A stretch of 64,000 nucleotides of DNA from Selenomonadaceae bacterium (GTDB lineage: Bacteria > Bacillota > Negativicutes > Selenomonadales > Selenomonadaceae), in assembly GCA_017535925.1 (NCBI GenBank), contig JAFXTD010000045.1:23304-87303 (forward strand). The letters are read 5' to 3'. Positions 42,737-54,651 of the stretch are shown piece after piece. Positions within the stretch are counted from its first letter, which is position 1; each line of letters opens with the position of its first letter. Both the position numbers and the translations under genes were made by a program. The notes below the pieces were generated by a model. It had not been told where the DNA came from and did not search any database. It saw only the letters and a program-made list of their open reading frames with translations.

Positions 42737-43279
42737 TTAAGGGTTCGCGAAGGGCATGCCCATGAGCGCGAGGAATTCGCGAGCTTCTTCGTCGGTCTTG
42801 GCAGTGGTCACGACGATAATATCCATGCCGCGAATCTTGTCAATCTTGTCGTATTCGATTTCGGGAAAGATGAGTTGCTCTTTGACGCCGACAGCGTAGT
42901 TGCCTCTGCCGTCGAAGGCGTTCCTGCTCACGCCGCGAAAGTCGCGAACACGAGGCAATGCAATGTTCATGAACTTGTCGAGGAACTCATACATGCGGCG
43001 ACCGCGCAGAGTGACTTTGCAACCGATAGCCATGCCTTTACGAAGTTTCCACGCCGCCAAAGATTTTCTTGCACGAGTGACAACGGGCTTTTGTCCTGCG
43101 ATTGTCGTCAAGTCAGCGATAGCCGATTCTAAAACTTTGGCATTGCCGACGGCATCGCCGACCGCCATGTTGATGACGATTTTTTCAAGCTTGGGTACCT
43201 GCATGACGTTTTTGTAGGAAAATTTCTTCGTCATTGCGCCGATAACCTCAGTCTTGTACTTCTCCAAAAGTCTGCTCAC
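42737..43279 (-). CDS. rplE: 50S ribosomal protein L5
   Basis: The 180-aa protein binds 5S rRNA. It has [28 protein letters not shown] segment and the [16 protein letters not shown] end. Confidence 0.97.
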   Translation of the reverse strand: MSRLLEKYKTEVIGAMTKKFSYKNVMQVPKLEKIVINMAVGDAVGNAKVLESAIADLTTIAGQKPVVTRARKSLAAWKLRKGMAIGCKVTLRGRRMYEFLDKFMNIALPRVRDFRGVSRNAFDGRGNYAVGVKEQLIFPEIEYDKIDKIRGMDIIVVTTAKTDEEAREFLALMGMPFANP

Positions 43280-43303
43280 AATTCCACCTCCTTACGAAAA
43301 TTT

Positions 43304-43627
43304 TTATTCGATGACCTCGCCGCATTTTTTGCAAACGCGAGAATTTTTGCCGTTTACTTCTTTGTGACCGATACGAGTGGGCTTGTTGCACGCGGGGCAA
43401 ATGAGTTGAACTTTGCAAACGTGAAGAGGCATTTCCTTCGTGATGATGCCGCCCTGCGGAACCTTGAGGCTCGGTTTGCTGTGACGCTTGACCTTGTTGA
43501 TGCCTTCGACGATAACCTTGCCGGCTTTGGGCATTGCGGTAATGATTTTGCCCTGCTTGCCCTTGTCCTTGCCGGAAAGGACGACGACCGTATCGCCCTT
43601 TTTGACGTGAAGTTTAATCAGTGACAA
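43304..43627 (-). CDS. rplX: 50S ribosomal protein L24
   Basis: The 107-aa protein has the KOW motif ([20 protein letters not shown]) and a C-terminal Cys-rich zinc-ribbon-like tail (CPAC, CKKC). Confidence 0.96.
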   Translation of the reverse strand: MSLIKLHVKKGDTVVVLSGKDKGKQGKIITAMPKAGKVIVEGINKVKRHSKPSLKVPQGGIITKEMPLHVCKVQLICPACNKPTRIGHKEVNGKNSRVCKKCGEVIE

Positions 43628-43645
43628 TTCGGCACCTCCTTTCCT

Positions 43646-44014
43646 TTACAAAACTTCGGGTGCAAGAGAAATAATTTTCATGAAATCTTTTTCGCGAAGT
43701 TCGCGGGCGACGGGTCCGAAGATACGGGTGCCGCGAGGCGTCTTGTCCTCTTTTATGATGACTGCCGCATTTTCGTCGAAACGAATATATGAACCGTCGG
43801 GGCGGCGCAAACCTTTCTTGCTGCGAACGACAACCGCCTTGACGACATCGCCTTTCTTGACTTGCCCGCCGGGTGTTGCCGACTTAACCGACGCAACGAT
43901 AATATCGCCGATGTTTGCATAGCGACGGAAGGAGCCGCCGAGCACGCGAATACACATGATTTCTTTCGCGCCGGTGTTGTCGCCGACGTTCAATCTGCTT
44001 TGTTGCTGAATCAA
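43646..44014 (-). CDS. rplN: 50S ribosomal protein L14
   Basis: The 122-aa protein has [20 protein letters not shown] and [20 protein letters not shown]. Standard length. Confidence 0.97.
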   Translation of the reverse strand: MIQQQSRLNVGDNTGAKEIMCIRVLGGSFRRYANIGDIIVASVKSATPGGQVKKGDVVKAVVVRSKKGLRRPDGSYIRFDENAAVIIKEDKTPRGTRIFGPVARELREKDFMKIISLAPEVL

Positions 44015-44033
44015 GAAAAATCCTCCTTTCTAT

Positions 44034-44110
44034 CAATTAGGAATGAGGAATTAGGAATTAGGAATTAAAAACTACTTCCCTACTTCCCTACTTCGCTACT
44101 TCCCTACTTA
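44034..44110. repeat. Heptamer-type repeat between rplN and rpsQ
   Basis: AGGAATT units are followed by TACTTCCC-type 8-bp units. The second set lies next to, and slightly overlaps, the rpsQ stop codon. Confidence 0.7.
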
Positions 44111-44370
44111 GCTTTTTCGACGATTTGAACGAGCCGCCAACGTTTTTCTTTGGAAAGGGGGCGAGTCTCCATGATTGAAACTCTATCGCCGACTTTAGCC
44201 TCGTTGTTTTCGTCGTGTGCTTTGAACTTGACGGTGCGCTTGACGGATTTTTTATAGAGCTTGTGTTGAATGAGCTCTTCAATCGCCACGACAATCGTCT
44301 TGTCCATTTTGTCGCTTACGACCTTGCCGACACGAACCTTGCGCTCGTTGCGTTTAATTTCTTCGCTCAC
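44104..44370 (-). CDS. rpsQ: 30S ribosomal protein S17
   Basis: The 88-aa OB-fold protein has [20 protein letters not shown] and [21 protein letters not shown]. Confidence 0.97.
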   Translation of the reverse strand: MSEEIKRNERKVRVGKVVSDKMDKTIVVAIEELIQHKLYKKSVKRTVKFKAHDENNEAKVGDRVSIMETRPLSKEKRWRLVQIVEKAK

Positions 44371-44381
44371 GTTATCGCCTC

Positions 44382-44582
44382 CTACTGTCTGATTTTGAGT
44401 TCGGCTTCGCGCTGAATGGTTTTGATTTGCGCGATTGAGCGTTTGACTTCGCGAATACGCATGGGATTTTCAAGCTGACCGGTTGCGTGTTGAAAGCGGA
44501 GGTTAAAAAGTTCTTCCTTGAGCGATTGAAGTTTTGCCGATTGTTCGGAAGCGGACATGTCGCGAATTTCATTAACCTTCAT
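44382..44582 (-). CDS. rpmC: 50S ribosomal protein L29
   Basis: The 66-aa two-helix protein starts [13 protein letters not shown] at 44582, 11 nt inside the end of rplP, and has [19 protein letters not shown]. Confidence 0.96.
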   Translation of the reverse strand: MKVNEIRDMSASEQSAKLQSLKEELFNLRFQHATGQLENPMRIREVKRSIAQIKTIQREAELKIRQ

Positions 44583-45120
44583 GAGCTTCACCGCCTTCTT
44601 TGGTTTCAGCTTGAGTTGCCTCGGCTGCGTGTTCCTGTTCGTAAGCCGCGTGAGCTGCCTTCTTTGCGTCGGCGAGGGTTTCATTCACGACGGGAACATA
44701 CACATCGCCTTGATGATCGCTGACGATAAATTTCGTTTTAATCGGGAGCTTGTGACCGGCAAGACGCATAGCCTCTGCGGCGATTTCTTTCGGGACGCCT
44801 GCCATTTCAAACAAGACACGACCGGGCTTGACGACTGCAACCCAATATTCGGGCGAGCCTTTGCCTGAACCCATGCGAGTTTCGGCGGGCTTGGCAGTGA
44901 CGGGTTTGTCGGGGAAAATTTTTATCCAGACTTGACCGCCGCGGCGAATGTAACGAGTCATTGCGATACGCGCTGCCTCAATTTGACGATTGGTTATCCA
45001 CGCCGGCTCCAATGCCACGAGACCGTATTGACCGTGAGCGATTGTGTTGCCGCGATTGGCTTTGCCTTTCATGCGACCGCGAAATTGTTTGCGGTATTTT
45101 GTTCTCTTCGGAATTAACAT
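44572..45120 (-). CDS. rplP: 50S ribosomal protein L16 with a C-terminal extension
   Basis: The first 140 residues are a normal L16 ([41 protein letters not shown]). About 40 further residues are Ala/Glu-rich and acidic, ending [14 protein letters not shown]16 is usually 137-144 aa, so the tail is an addition. It overlaps rpmC, which may explain its persistence. Confidence 0.96.
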   Translation of the reverse strand: MLIPKRTKYRKQFRGRMKGKANRGNTIAHGQYGLVALEPAWITNRQIEAARIAMTRYIRRGGQVWIKIFPDKPVTAKPAETRMGSGKGSPEYWVAVVKPGRVLFEMAGVPKEIAAEAMRLAGHKLPIKTKFIVSDHQGDVYVPVVNETLADAKKAAHAAYEQEHAAEATQAETKEGGEAHEG

Positions 45121-45797
45121 TAAGCGTCACTCCCTTCGGCTTGACGGACGCCCTTGTCCTTTTTGTCGGGGAGAATTTCGCCTTTGAAAATCCAAACTTT
45201 GATGCCGATTCGCCCGTAAGTCGTGTTGGCTTCCGCGAAACCGTAATCGATATCTGCGCGGAGCGTGTGCAGAGGAATTGAGCCTTCGCGATAGGATTCA
45301 CTGCGAGCAATTTCCGCGCCGCCGAGACGACCGCTGCAGGCGATTTTGATTCCCTTTGCACCGAGACGCATTGTCCTGCCGACGGATTGTTTCATTGCGC
45401 GGCGGAAAGCGATACGGCGTTCCAACTGCGAGGCGATGTTTTCGGCGACGAGCAAAGCGTCCAAATCGGGCTGACGAATCTCCATGATGTTAATATCGAC
45501 GCGTTTGTCGGTGAGCTTCTTGAGTTTGTTTTTGATGTCCTCAATGCCTGCGCCGCCGCGACCGATAACCATGCCGGGCTTTGCAGTGTGAATCGTGAGC
45601 TTGAGGCGTTTTTCGGAGCGTTCAATCTCAATGCGCGAGACGCCCGCCGACGCCAGTTGCTTATCGGTTTTTATGGCCTTACGAATTTTTATATCTTCGT
45701 GAAGATTTGTTGCGAAGTCTTTATCGGCGTACCACTTCGCGTCCCACGTCTTGACTATGCCGAGCCGTATTCCGTGCGGATGTACCTTCTGACCCAA
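45120..45797 (-). CDS. rpsC: 30S ribosomal protein S3
   Basis: The 225-aa protein has [14 protein letters not shown], the KH domain [14 protein letters not shown] and the C-terminal [17 protein letters not shown]. It overlaps rplP by 1 nt. Confidence 0.97.
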   Translation of the reverse strand: MGQKVHPHGIRLGIVKTWDAKWYADKDFATNLHEDIKIRKAIKTDKQLASAGVSRIEIERSEKRLKLTIHTAKPGMVIGRGGAGIEDIKNKLKKLTDKRVDINIMEIRQPDLDALLVAENIASQLERRIAFRRAMKQSVGRTMRLGAKGIKIACSGRLGGAEIARSESYREGSIPLHTLRADIDYGFAEANTTYGRIGIKVWIFKGEILPDKKDKGVRQAEGSDA

Positions 45798-45818
45798 ACC
45801 GTTTCCCTCCTTCGTGAA

Positions 45819-46181
45819 TTATTCTTTGCTTTCGTCTTCTTTTTCGCTGACGACAACCGTGATATGCGAGGTGTGTTTCAAAATGCTGAACGCTTGACCA
45901 CGCGAGCGCGGGTGATACCTCTTGATTGTCGGTCCTTGATCTACGAAACAAGTCGAGACGAAAAGTTTATCGGTGTCCATGTCGAAATTGTTTTCGGCGT
46001 TTGCGACGGCGGACTTAAGAACTTTTTGAATGAGCGTTGCACCGCGTTTGGGCGTGAACTTCAAAATCGCGAAGGCGTCCGCAATATCTTTGCCGCGAAT
46101 CAAATCCATGACGATACGAACTTTGCGCGGCGCAATTCTCACATACTTGGCGATTGCTTTGGCTTCTTTGACTTCTGCCAC
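45819..46181 (-). CDS. rplV: 50S ribosomal protein L22
   Basis: The 120-aa protein has [19 protein letters not shown] and the exit-tunnel loop region near [17 protein letters not shown]. Confidence 0.97.
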   Translation of the reverse strand: MAEVKEAKAIAKYVRIAPRKVRIVMDLIRGKDIADAFAILKFTPKRGATLIQKVLKSAVANAENNFDMDTDKLFVSTCFVDQGPTIKRYHPRSRGQAFSILKHTSHITVVVSEKEDESKE

Positions 46182-46214
46182 GTGAGCCCCTCCTTCCTGC
46201 GAAGTTTTAAAAAA

Positions 46215-46496
46215 TTATTTCAAAGACATTTTGCGTTCTTCGCCCGCGTGACCTTTGAAAGTGCGAGTCGGAGCGAATTCGCCGAGCTTGTGCCCGACCA
46301 TATCTTCCGTGATGTAAACCGGAACATGCTTGCGACCGTCGTGAACGGCGATTGTGTGACCGACGAACGCAGGAAGAATCGTTGAGCTGCGCGACCATGT
46401 GCGGATAACTTTTTTGTCATTGGCGGCGTTGAGAGCCTCGACTTTCGCCAAAAGTTTTTCCTGCACAAACGGTCCTTTCTTAACAGACCTTGACAA
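46215..46496 (-). CDS. rpsS: 30S ribosomal protein S19
   Basis: The 93-aa protein has [15 protein letters not shown] and [18 protein letters not shown]. Confidence 0.97.
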   Translation of the reverse strand: MSRSVKKGPFVQEKLLAKVEALNAANDKKVIRTWSRSSTILPAFVGHTIAVHDGRKHVPVYITEDMVGHKLGEFAPTRTFKGHAGEERKMSLK

Positions 46497-46520
46497 AATT
46501 TTTTCCTCCCTTCGCCGAGA

Positions 46521-47345
46521 TTACTTGCGACGACGAACGATAAGCTTATCGGAAGCTTTCTTCTTGCGGGTCTTCGCGCCCATAGCACATTTGCCCCATT
46601 TGGTGACGGGGTGTTTGCGACCGACAGGCGAACGACCTTCACCGCCGCCGTGCGGATGGTCTACAGGGTTCATTGCAACGCCGCGATTTTCGGGTCTCTT
46701 GCCGAGCCAGCGATTGCGTCCGGCTTTACCGATTGTAATATTTTCGTGGTCGAGGTTGCCTACTTGACCGATTGTTGCGCGGCAGTTGATGTGAAGTTTG
46801 CGAACTTCACCCGACGGCATACGAATTGTTGCGTAAATTCCCTCTTTAGCCATGAGTTGAGCCGCTGCGCCCGCGCTGCGAACGAGTTGACCGCCCTTGC
46901 CGATTTTCATTTCGATGTTGTGAATCAGCGTGCCGACGGGAATATTTTTCAACGGAAGAGCGTTGCCGGTTTTGATGTCTGCTTCGGCTCCCGATTCGAC
47001 TTTGTCTCCGACTTTTAAACCGTTCGGCGCGATAATGTAGCGTTTCTCACCGTCCGCGTAATTGAGCAGGGCGATGCGTGCGCTGCGGTTGGGGTCGTAT
47101 TCGATAGTGGCGACTGTTGCCGGGATACCGTCCTTGTTGCGTTTGAAGTCGATTATGCGATAACGACGTTTATGTCCGCCGCCTTGATGACGAACCGTCA
47201 AACGTCCCTGCTGATTTCTGCCGCCGTGTTTTTTCAGCGGAGCAAGCAGTGATTTTTCGGGCTTATCGGTCGTGATTTCCTCGAAAGTCGAAACCGTCAT
47301 ATGGCGGCGTCCGGGAGTATACGGCTTGAAAGATTTAATTCCCAC
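46521..47345 (-). CDS. rplB: 50S ribosomal protein L2
   Basis: The 274-aa protein has [18 protein letters not shown], and the conserved peptidyl-transferase-centre segment [20 protein letters not shown]. Confidence 0.97.
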   Translation of the reverse strand: MGIKSFKPYTPGRRHMTVSTFEEITTDKPEKSLLAPLKKHGGRNQQGRLTVRHQGGGHKRRYRIIDFKRNKDGIPATVATIEYDPNRSARIALLNYADGEKRYIIAPNGLKVGDKVESGAEADIKTGNALPLKNIPVGTLIHNIEMKIGKGGQLVRSAGAAAQLMAKEGIYATIRMPSGEVRKLHINCRATIGQVGNLDHENITIGKAGRNRWLGKRPENRGVAMNPVDHPHGGGEGRSPVGRKHPVTKWGKCAMGAKTRKKKASDKLIVRRRK

Positions 47346-47376
47346 TTACGTTTTACCTCCTTTATCAAAAATTTTT

Positions 47377-47658
47377 TCAAGGTGCAAAGAGTTCGATTGT
47401 TTCGCCTGCCGCGAGCTTGACGATAGCTTTTTTGTAGCTTGCCGTCTTGCCGACCGTGCGCCCGCGACGTTTGGTCTTGCCCTTGACGTTAATCGTGTTG
47501 ACTGCCTCGACCGTGACTTTGAAAATTTCTTCGACGGCGTCGGCGATTTGAATTTTATTTGCGCGCTTGTCGACGACGAACACGAATTTGCCTTCCTGCA
47601 TGAGGTCGGTTGAGTGTTCGCTGAGCAACGGGCGAATCAAAATGTCTCTGGCTTCCAT
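47377..47658 (-). CDS. rplW: 50S ribosomal protein L23
   Basis: The 93-aa protein has [13 protein letters not shown] and the [20 protein letters not shown] loop. It overlaps rplD by 1 nt and forms part of the tunnel exit. Confidence 0.96.
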   Translation of the reverse strand: MEARDILIRPLLSEHSTDLMQEGKFVFVVDKRANKIQIADAVEEIFKVTVEAVNTINVKGKTKRRGRTVGKTASYKKAIVKLAAGETIELFAP

Positions 47659-48284
47659 TAAGCGTACACCTCCTCAATTTTCGCGACCGCGTCTTTCGTG
47701 AGGAAGAGTTTATCGCTGTTGAGAATGTCATAGACGTTGAGTTGAAGCGCGGCGATTGTTTTTGCGTTTTGCAAGTTGTTCGAGGAGCGCGTCACGTTTT
47801 CGATAAGTTCGCGGGTAATGAACAGCGACTTGCAACCGTCGACGCCGAAAGTTTTTTGGAACTCAACAAATTTTTTGGTCTTGGGTTCGTCGAAGTTGAG
47901 TTTGTCGAGGACAATCAAGTTGCCTTCGTTGACTTTGTCTGTGAGGACGCATTTCAACGCGAGGCGACGTTGCTTGCGAGGCATGGTGAAAGAATAATCG
48001 CGGGGATGCGGTCCGAAGATTGTACCGCCGCCGCGCCAAAGAGGACTTCTGCGGGAACCTGCGCGGGCTCTGCCGGTGCCTTTTTGCCGCCAAGGTTTCT
48101 TGCCGCCGCCGCGAACATCTGCACGAGTTTTTGTCGAGTGGGTACCCAAACGCCACGACGCCATTTGCATGACAACCACTTGATGCACGAGCCCTTCGTT
48201 AATCTCAACGCCGAAAATTTCTTCGCTGAGTTCGAGGTCGCCGACTTTGTTATTCGTCATATCGTAAACTGCTACAGTTGGCAT
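47658..48284 (-). CDS. rplD: 50S ribosomal protein L4
   Basis: The 208-aa protein starts at the ATG at 48284 ([15 protein letters not shown]) after AGGAGG. It has the conserved [22 protein letters not shown] loop region. In several bacteria L4 represses its own S10 operon; a leader hairpin is present at 49331-49367. Confidence 0.96.
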   Translation of the reverse strand: MPTVAVYDMTNNKVGDLELSEEIFGVEINEGLVHQVVVMQMASWRLGTHSTKTRADVRGGGKKPWRQKGTGRARAGSRRSPLWRGGGTIFGPHPRDYSFTMPRKQRRLALKCVLTDKVNEGNLIVLDKLNFDEPKTKKFVEFQKTFGVDGCKSLFITRELIENVTRSSNNLQNAKTIAALQLNVYDILNSDKLFLTKDAVAKIEEVYA

Positions 48285-48308
48285 TATCTCATTTCCTCCT
48301 TTCAATTA

Positions 48309-48959
48309 TTATTTGTGTTTTCCGGTCGGCTTGACGGTCTCGCGAACGATAACGAGACCTTTCTTCGAACCGGGAATCGCGCCTTTGATGAGGAGCAAAT
48401 TTCTGTCCGCGTCGACTTTAACAACCGTCAAACGCTGAATTGTCGTGCGGGTGCCGCCCATGCGTCCGGGAAGTTTCTTGCCTTTGATAACACGACCGCC
48501 GGGACCGGAAAGCATTGCGCCTGTCGAGCCGGGTTCGCGATGAGATTTGGAGCCGTGACCCATGGGACCGCGTGCGAAGTTGTGACGTTTGATTGTGCCC
48601 GCGAAGCCTTTGCCCTTCGACGTGCCGATAACATCAACCAACTCACCCGCCGCGAAAATGTCTACGCCGATAACGTCACCGATTTTGTATTCGGACTCCG
48701 CCGCAAGACGAACCTCGCGGATAAATTTCACGGGCTTGACTTCAGCTTTTTTGAATTGTCCCATATCGGGCTTGTTGACTTTGTTCTCTTTGATTTCGCC
48801 GAAGCCGAGCTGAACTGCGCAATAGCCGTCAGTGTCGACAGTCTTGTTGCGAATGACAATGTTCTTGCCCGTCTCGACGACCGTCACGGGAATGACGCGA
48901 CCTTCCTCCGTGAAAATTTGCGTCATGCCGAGCTTGATTCCTAAAATCGTCTTTGCCAA
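48309..48959 (-). CDS. rplC: 50S ribosomal protein L3
   Basis: The 216-aa protein has [16 protein letters not shown] and [23 protein letters not shown], the L3 signature loop. Confidence 0.97.
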   Translation of the reverse strand: MAKTILGIKLGMTQIFTEEGRVIPVTVVETGKNIVIRNKTVDTDGYCAVQLGFGEIKENKVNKPDMGQFKKAEVKPVKFIREVRLAAESEYKIGDVIGVDIFAAGELVDVIGTSKGKGFAGTIKRHNFARGPMGHGSKSHREPGSTGAMLSGPGGRVIKGKKLPGRMGGTRTTIQRLTVVKVDADRNLLLIKGAIPGSKKGLVIVRETVKPTGKHK

Positions 48960-48972
48960 TGTTTACACCTCC

Positions 48973-49284
48973 TCAGACCTTAATCTCGATGTCAACACCG
49001 GCAGGCAAATCCAACCGCATGAGCGCATCAACGGTTTTGTGCGTCGGCTGGAGAATGTCAATCAAGCGTTTGTGCGTGCGCATTTCAAATTGTTCACGCG
49101 AATCCTTGTTGACGTGCGGCGAACGCAGAATTGTGTAGATGTTCTTTTCGGTCGGAAGGGGAATGGGACCCGAAACGCCCGCGCCGGTTTTCTTGGCGGT
49201 CTCCACAATCTTCGCCGCGCTCTGGTCTAACGATTTGTGATCGTAGGCCTTGAGACGAATCCTGATTTTTTGTTGCTTTGCCAA
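48973..49284 (-). CDS. rpsJ: 30S ribosomal protein S10
   Basis: The 103-aa protein has [18 protein letters not shown] and [19 protein letters not shown]. It is the first gene of the S10 operon and has a leader of about 125 nt. Confidence 0.97.
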   Translation of the reverse strand: MAKQQKIRIRLKAYDHKSLDQSAAKIVETAKKTGAGVSGPIPLPTEKNIYTILRSPHVNKDSREQFEMRTHKRLIDILQPTHKTVDALMRLDLPAGVDIEIKV

Positions 49285-49330
49285 AACAATTCCTCCTTAG
49301 TCGGAAGTCAAAGCTTCCAACATTGCTCCG

Positions 49331-49367
49331 CGGCAGTTCCCTCGACCGATTGGAATTTCTGCCGAGC
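49331..49367 (-). promoter_or_regulatory. Hairpin in the S10 operon leader
   Basis: On the leftward transcript CGGCAG and TTCC pair with GGAA and CTGCCG around an 11-nt loop, with a 3-nt bulge. It could be a binding site for L4 or another ribosomal protein, or an attenuator. This is inferred from position. Confidence 0.45.
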
Positions 49368-49415
49368 CATCTGCCGTGTCACAGCTTCTTACCTCAAGCG
49401 TGTTGCCGAATAAAA

Positions 49416-49444
49416 ATTATAGCAAGCGTTGCCTTCGGTTTCAA
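49416..49444 (-). promoter_or_regulatory. Promoter of the S10-spc-alpha block
   Basis: TTGAAA (49439-49444) and TATAAT (49416-49421), spacing 17 bp. Confidence 0.75.
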
Positions 49445-49470
49445 GAAAAATTTTTTATCTAATCAGCAAC

Positions 49471-49510
49471 GGCGGCCGGCAATCAGTTTTTGGGCTGACT
49501 ACCGACCGCC
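49471..49510 (-). terminator. Terminator after tuf
   Basis: A long stem (GGCGGTCGGTAGTCAG with CTGATTGCCGGCCGCC) with loop CCCAAAAA; AAAAAATTTTT follows at a distance of about 15 nt. The gap between tuf and rpsJ (about 300 bp) holds only this, the heptamer repeat, the promoter and the leader. Confidence 0.6.
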
Positions 49511-49517
49511 TCACCGA

Positions 49518-49588
49518 TTTTTAGCTGTTAGCTGATAGGAACCAGGAACTAGGAACTAGGAACTAGTTTCTAATCACTAATCACTAAA
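49518..49588. repeat. Heptamer repeat cluster downstream of tuf
   Basis: TTAGCTG, GGAACTA and TCACTAA 7-bp units follow each other in the gap, ending just before the tuf stop codon. Confidence 0.75.
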
Positions 49589-50794
49589 TTACGCTTCGAG
49601 AATTTCGATAACACGACCCGAACCGACCGTATGACCGCCTTCACGGATAGCGAAGAGCAAGCCTTTTTCGATAGCAATCGGGGTGATAAGTTCGACCGTC
49701 ATTTCAATGTGGTCGCCGGGCATGCACATTTCAGCCGCGTTGCCGTTGGTGTCCTTGAGGTCGCTGACGACGCCCGTAACGTCGGTTGTGCGGAAGTAGA
49801 ATTGCGGGCGATAGTTTGCAAAGAACGGAGTATGACGGCCGCCCTCGTCTTTGGTAAGGACATAAACTTGAGCTTTGAACTTCGTGTGCGGATGAATCGT
49901 GCCGGGCTTTGCAATAACTTGACCGCGTTCAATTTCTTTACGGTCAACGCCGCGCAGAAGAACACCGACGTTATCGCCGGCAACCGCGCTGTCGAGGAGC
50001 TTGCGGAACATTTCGATACCCGTCGCAACAGTCTTGCGAGGCTCGTCACGAAGACCGACAATCTCAACAGGCTCGTTGAGTTTCAACATGCCGCGCTCAA
50101 CACGACCTGTGGCAACCGTGCCGCGTCCCGTGATTGTGAAGACGTCTTCAACCGGCATAAGGAACGGTTTATCGGTGTCGCGTGCGGGAGTCGGAATGTA
50201 ATCGTCGACAGCGTCAAGCAACGCGAGGATATTTTTCTTTTGCTCTTCGTCGCCTTCGAGAGCCAACAGAGCCGAACCTGCGATAACGGGAATGTCGTCG
50301 CCGGGGAATTCATACTTGCTCAAAAGTTCGCGAACTTCCATTTCGACGAGTTCAAGCAATTCGGGGTCGTCGACTTGGTCAACTTTGTTGAGGAAAACGA
50401 CGATAGCGGGAACACCGACTTGGCGGGCAAGAAGGATATGTTCACGAGTTTGCGGCATGGGGCCGTCGGAAGCAGCAACAACGAGGATTGCGCCGTCCAT
50501 TTGCGCCGCGCCGGTGATCATGTTTTTGATATAGTCGGCGTGACCGGGGCAGTCGACGTGAGCATAGTGACGTTTTTCGGTCTCGTACTCAACGTGCGCA
50601 GTGTTGATTGTAATGCCGCGTTCGCGTTCTTCCGGAGCCTTGTCGATGTTTTCATAGGATTCATATTTTGCGAAACCCTTTTCCGAAAGAATCTTGGTGA
50701 TAGCGGCAGTCAACGTGGTTTTGCCGTGGTCGATGTGACCGATTGTGCCGATGTTTACGTGGGGTTTACTGCGGTCAAATTTCTGCTTTGCCAT
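49589..50794 (-). CDS. tuf: Elongation factor Tu
   Basis: The 401-aa GTPase delivers aminoacyl-tRNA. G1 is GHIDHGKTT (Ile instead of the usual Val), then [12 protein letters not shown], and SAL. The C-terminal domains carry the expected [10 protein letters not shown] and [14 protein letters not shown]. Last gene of the str operon. Confidence 0.98.
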   Translation of the reverse strand: MAKQKFDRSKPHVNIGTIGHIDHGKTTLTAAITKILSEKGFAKYESYENIDKAPEERERGITINTAHVEYETEKRHYAHVDCPGHADYIKNMITGAAQMDGAILVVAASDGPMPQTREHILLARQVGVPAIVVFLNKVDQVDDPELLELVEMEVRELLSKYEFPGDDIPVIAGSALLALEGDEEQKKNILALLDAVDDYIPTPARDTDKPFLMPVEDVFTITGRGTVATGRVERGMLKLNEPVEIVGLRDEPRKTVATGIEMFRKLLDSAVAGDNVGVLLRGVDRKEIERGQVIAKPGTIHPHTKFKAQVYVLTKDEGGRHTPFFANYRPQFYFRTTDVTGVVSDLKDTNGNAAEMCMPGDHIEMTVELITPIAIEKGLLFAIREGGHTVGSGRVIEILEA

Positions 50795-50845
50795 TTAAAT
50801 AAACACTCCTTAATTCTAAAAAATTTTTTCTAAATCAAAGCGTAT

Positions 50846-52933
50846 CTACGCTTGGGGATATTCTCCGGTATTTCTCGCAACAATTTCGTCGGAAATATTT
50901 TTCGGTACTTCGTCGTAATAGGCAACTTCCATTGAGTAAGTGCCTCGCCCTTGAGTTTTGGAACGTAAGTCGGTCGCGTAGCCGAACATTTCCGAAAGCG
51001 GAACGAAGCCGTGAATTATCTGCAGGTTATTGCGCGGCTCTATGCCGTCAATCTTCCCGCGTCTGGAATTCAAATCGCCGATAACTTCGCCCATGTAATC
51101 TTCGGGAACGGTGACTTCGACTTTGACGTAAGGCTCAAGCAAAACGGGTTTGGCTTTTTCAGCCGCCGCCTTGAAGGCAAAAGAGCCTGCGATTTTGAAC
51201 GCCGCCTCGCTGGAGTCGACTTCGTGGAAACTGCCGTCATAAACCGTCGCCTTGATGTCAACCATGGGATAGCCCGCCAAAATTCCGTTTTCCATTGCCT
51301 GCCTGACGCCCGCCTCAATCGGATTGATATACTCTTTCGGAATGACGCCGCCGACAATTTTATTTTCAAAGACGAAGCCGCCGCCGGTCTCGTTGGGTGA
51401 AATTTCAATCCAACAATGACCGTATTGACCGTGACCGCCCGTTTGACGAACGAATTTTCCTTCGCCCTTTGAAGTATTGCGAATGGTCTCGCGGTAAGCA
51501 ACTTGCGGCTCACCGACTTTGCAATCAACTTTGAATTCGTCCAACATGCGGTCAACGATAATCTGCAAATGAAGTTCGCCCATGCCCGAAATGATGACTT
51601 GACCGGTTTCGGGGTCGGTGCGGACTTTGAAAGTCGGATCTTCTTCGGCAAGTTTCTGGAGCGCAATTCCCATTTTGTCTTGGTCGTTTTTGGTTGCAGG
51701 TTCGACGGCAACCGATATGACCGGGTCGGGAAATTCCATTGACTCAAGGATAATCGGAGATTTTTCGTCGCAGAGAGTGTCGCCCGTCGTCGTGTCTCTC
51801 AAGCCGACAACCGCCGCTATGTCACCGCTGTAAAGAAAATTAATTTCCTTGCGATTGTTCGCGTGCATTTGGAGGATTCGTCCGATGCGTTCCTTTTTGC
51901 CTTTGGTCGAGTTGTAGACGTAGGAGCCCGATTTGAGGACGCCGCTGTAAACTCTGACGAACGCGAGCTTGCCTACGAAAGGATCCGTCATAATCTTGAA
52001 CGCCAACGCGGCAAAAGGTTCATCGTCACTTGCGGGACGATTATCTTCGGTGCCGTCGGGTTTGACGCCTTCAATAGGCGGAATATCGGTCGGGGCGGGC
52101 ATGTAGTCGACTATCGCATCCAAAAGCGGTTGAACGCCGCGATTGCGATAGGATGTGCCGCAGGTTACGGGCGTCATTTCGCAAGCGATTGTTGCCTTGC
52201 GAATCACGGCTTTAACCTCGTCGATTGTGACTTCCTCGCCGCCGAGATATTTTTCCATGAAGTCGTCGTCAAGTTCCGCGCAGGCTTCCAAAAGTTTGTC
52301 GCGATAATCTTCTGCCATATCAAGCATGTCGTCGGGAATTTCAACTTCCTTTGAAACTTTGCCCAAATCGTCTTCGTAGACAATCGCTTCCATTTTGACG
52401 AGGTCGACAATTCCTTTAAAATTATCTTCCGCACCGATTGGCAGTTGAATTGCTACGGCATTTGTATGGAGGCGGTCGCGCATCATTTGAATGACGTGAT
52501 AGAAATCCGCGCCGGTGATGTCCATTTTGTTGACGTAAGCCATGCGCGGGACGTTGTATCTTTCCGCCTGCCGCCAAACGGTTTCCGTCTGAGGTTCGAC
52601 GCCGCCGCGAGCAGTTAAAATCGCGAGGGCACCGTCCAAAACTCTCAAAGATCTTTCGACTTCGACCGTGAAGTCAACGTGACCGGGTGTGTCGATAATG
52701 TTGATTCTGGTATCTTTCCAGTAGCAGGTCGTTGCTGCAGAAGTGATTGTAATGCCGCGTTCCTGCTCCTGTTTCATCCAGTCCATAGTCGCCGCGCCTT
52801 CGTGTACTTCGCCGAGTTTGTGATTGACACCCGTATAAAACAAAATTCTCTCGGTCGTAGTCGTCTTGCCGGCGTCTATGTGCGCCATGATACCGATGTT
52901 GCGAGTTTTTTCTAAAGAAAACTCTCTTGACAC
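50846..52933 (-). CDS. fusA: Elongation factor G
   Basis: The 695-aa translocase has [23 protein letters not shown] and NKMD, followed by domains II-V ([13 protein letters not shown] in domain IV). It lies between rpsG and tuf as usual. Confidence 0.98.
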   Translation of the reverse strand: MSREFSLEKTRNIGIMAHIDAGKTTTTERILFYTGVNHKLGEVHEGAATMDWMKQEQERGITITSAATTCYWKDTRINIIDTPGHVDFTVEVERSLRVLDGALAILTARGGVEPQTETVWRQAERYNVPRMAYVNKMDITGADFYHVIQMMRDRLHTNAVAIQLPIGAEDNFKGIVDLVKMEAIVYEDDLGKVSKEVEIPDDMLDMAEDYRDKLLEACAELDDDFMEKYLGGEEVTIDEVKAVIRKATIACEMTPVTCGTSYRNRGVQPLLDAIVDYMPAPTDIPPIEGVKPDGTEDNRPASDDEPFAALAFKIMTDPFVGKLAFVRVYSGVLKSGSYVYNSTKGKKERIGRILQMHANNRKEINFLYSGDIAAVVGLRDTTTGDTLCDEKSPIILESMEFPDPVISVAVEPATKNDQDKMGIALQKLAEEDPTFKVRTDPETGQVIISGMGELHLQIIVDRMLDEFKVDCKVGEPQVAYRETIRNTSKGEGKFVRQTGGHGQYGHCWIEISPNETGGGFVFENKIVGGVIPKEYINPIEAGVRQAMENGILAGYPMVDIKATVYDGSFHEVDSSEAAFKIAGSFAFKAAAEKAKPVLLEPYVKVEVTVPEDYMGEVIGDLNSRRGKIDGIEPRNNLQIIHGFVPLSEMFGYATDLRSKTQGRGTYSMEVAYYDEVPKNISDEIVARNTGEYPQA

Positions 52934-52945
52934 TTAACTTGCTCC

Positions 52946-53821
<876 letters not shown>

Positions 53822-53840
53822 GCGCCCACCTCCTTTTTTT

Positions 53841-53906
53841 AGTTTTTAGTTGTTAGCGATTAGCGATTAGAATTTTTTCTAACAGCTGAGCACTAATCAC
53901 TAACTC
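53841..53906. repeat. Heptamer repeat in the str operon leader
   Basis: TTAGCGA/TTAGTTG units and inverted CTAATCA/ACTAACT units lie between the promoter and the rpsL ribosome binding site. They could fold in the 5' leader. Confidence 0.75.
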
Positions 53907-53928
53907 ATGCCTGTTTAAAAGCGGCGTA

Positions 53929-53957
53929 ATATTATCATTGCCAAAAATGCTTGTCAA
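53929..53957 (-). promoter_or_regulatory. Promoter of the str operon
   Basis: TTGACA (53952-53957) and TAATAT (53929-53934), spacing 17 bp. The leader is about 100 nt. Confidence 0.75.
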
Positions 53958-54069
53958 GCCCTTAGTGGCGCGACCTTTAAAAAAAACTTGTCTTTTGGTA
54001 GAAAAATATTTCACAAAGTCAAAAAGCGTGTCATGACGGCAAATGCGCCCGTCGAGGCTCAAAAAAATT

Positions 54070-54504
54070 TCATGACAAAAAAATCGTTTCGCCGAGACTG
54101 TTCAGAAGTTCATTTGTCTGCATGACGGATAATTTTTGTTCGATTGCCGAAATTATCAATGCGTCCCAACTGTTGCGCGGATATAAAATTCCCTGCTGCG
54201 CGTATCGCAACAAATATTGCACCTCGTCGAGATTCAAGCCCATCGCGATTGCCAATGCCAAAACTTTTTGTCGCGACGGATTATTTTTTTTGCCGGAAAA
54301 AATGTGATAGGCATATTCGCGATTCAAACCCGACTCTTCGATGACTTTTGCCCGCTCCAAATTTTTTTCTTCCAATAATTTTTTTAAGTACTCATGAAGC
54401 GGCAAAACAAATTCTTCACGATTGCGTTCGCGCCAATCGCCGGGATTTTTTTCCGTCTTCAGCTCCGTGAAAAGTTCGTCGGTGCTTTTTCCGAATTTAA
54501 GCAA
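54070..54504 (-). CDS. XRE-like helix-turn-helix regulator
   Basis: Residues 35-110 of this 144-aa protein form an XRE-like domain (LHEYLKKLLEEKNLERAKVIEESGLNREYAYHIFSGKKNPS-like, recognised as a helix-turn-helix with a recognition helix near NREYAYHIFSG). The C-terminal helices recall regulators in which the DNA-binding domain also senses another protein. It is divergent from the membrane protein/lipoprotein/kinase cluster, and I infer it regulates that cluster. Confidence 0.7.
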   Translation of the reverse strand: MLKFGKSTDELFTELKTEKNPGDWRERNREEFVLPLHEYLKKLLEEKNLERAKVIEESGLNREYAYHIFSGKKNNPSRQKVLALAIAMGLNLDEVQYLLRYAQQGILYPRNSWDALIISAIEQKLSVMQTNELLNSLGETIFLS

Positions 54505-54529
54505 GACGCCTCACCTCCGACAATTTTTT

Positions 54530-54557
54530 TTACAATAACATAAAATTTTTTCTGTAG
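54530..54557 (-). promoter_or_regulatory. Promoter of the XRE-like gene
   Basis: TTGCTA and TATTGT on the minus strand are 17 bp apart within the intergenic region, just left of an inverted repeat. Confidence 0.5.
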
Positions 54558-54566
54558 CAATTTCAT

Positions 54567-54581
54567 TGTCCTGCGAGGACA
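54567..54581. promoter_or_regulatory. Candidate operator TGTCCT-GCG-AGGACA
   Basis: A perfect 6-bp inverted repeat with a 3-bp centre lies between the divergent promoters: that of the XRE gene and an extended -10 TGCTAAAAT at 54601-54609. It is a good candidate for the XRE protein's site. Confidence 0.5.
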
Positions 54582-54651
54582 CCAAAACCCGAAATGATTT
54601 TGCTAAAATTTAAATGAAGTTCACAGCAACAAAAGGATTGGAGGAGATAAC

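Noticed and set aside
47742..48944. 400-codon frame antisense to rplD and rplC
   Set aside because: Spans two well-identified ribosomal genes on the other strand; codon-bias shadow.
49631..50833. 400-codon frame antisense to tuf
   Set aside because: Shadow of the strong codon bias in tuf; no recognised domain and no start signal.
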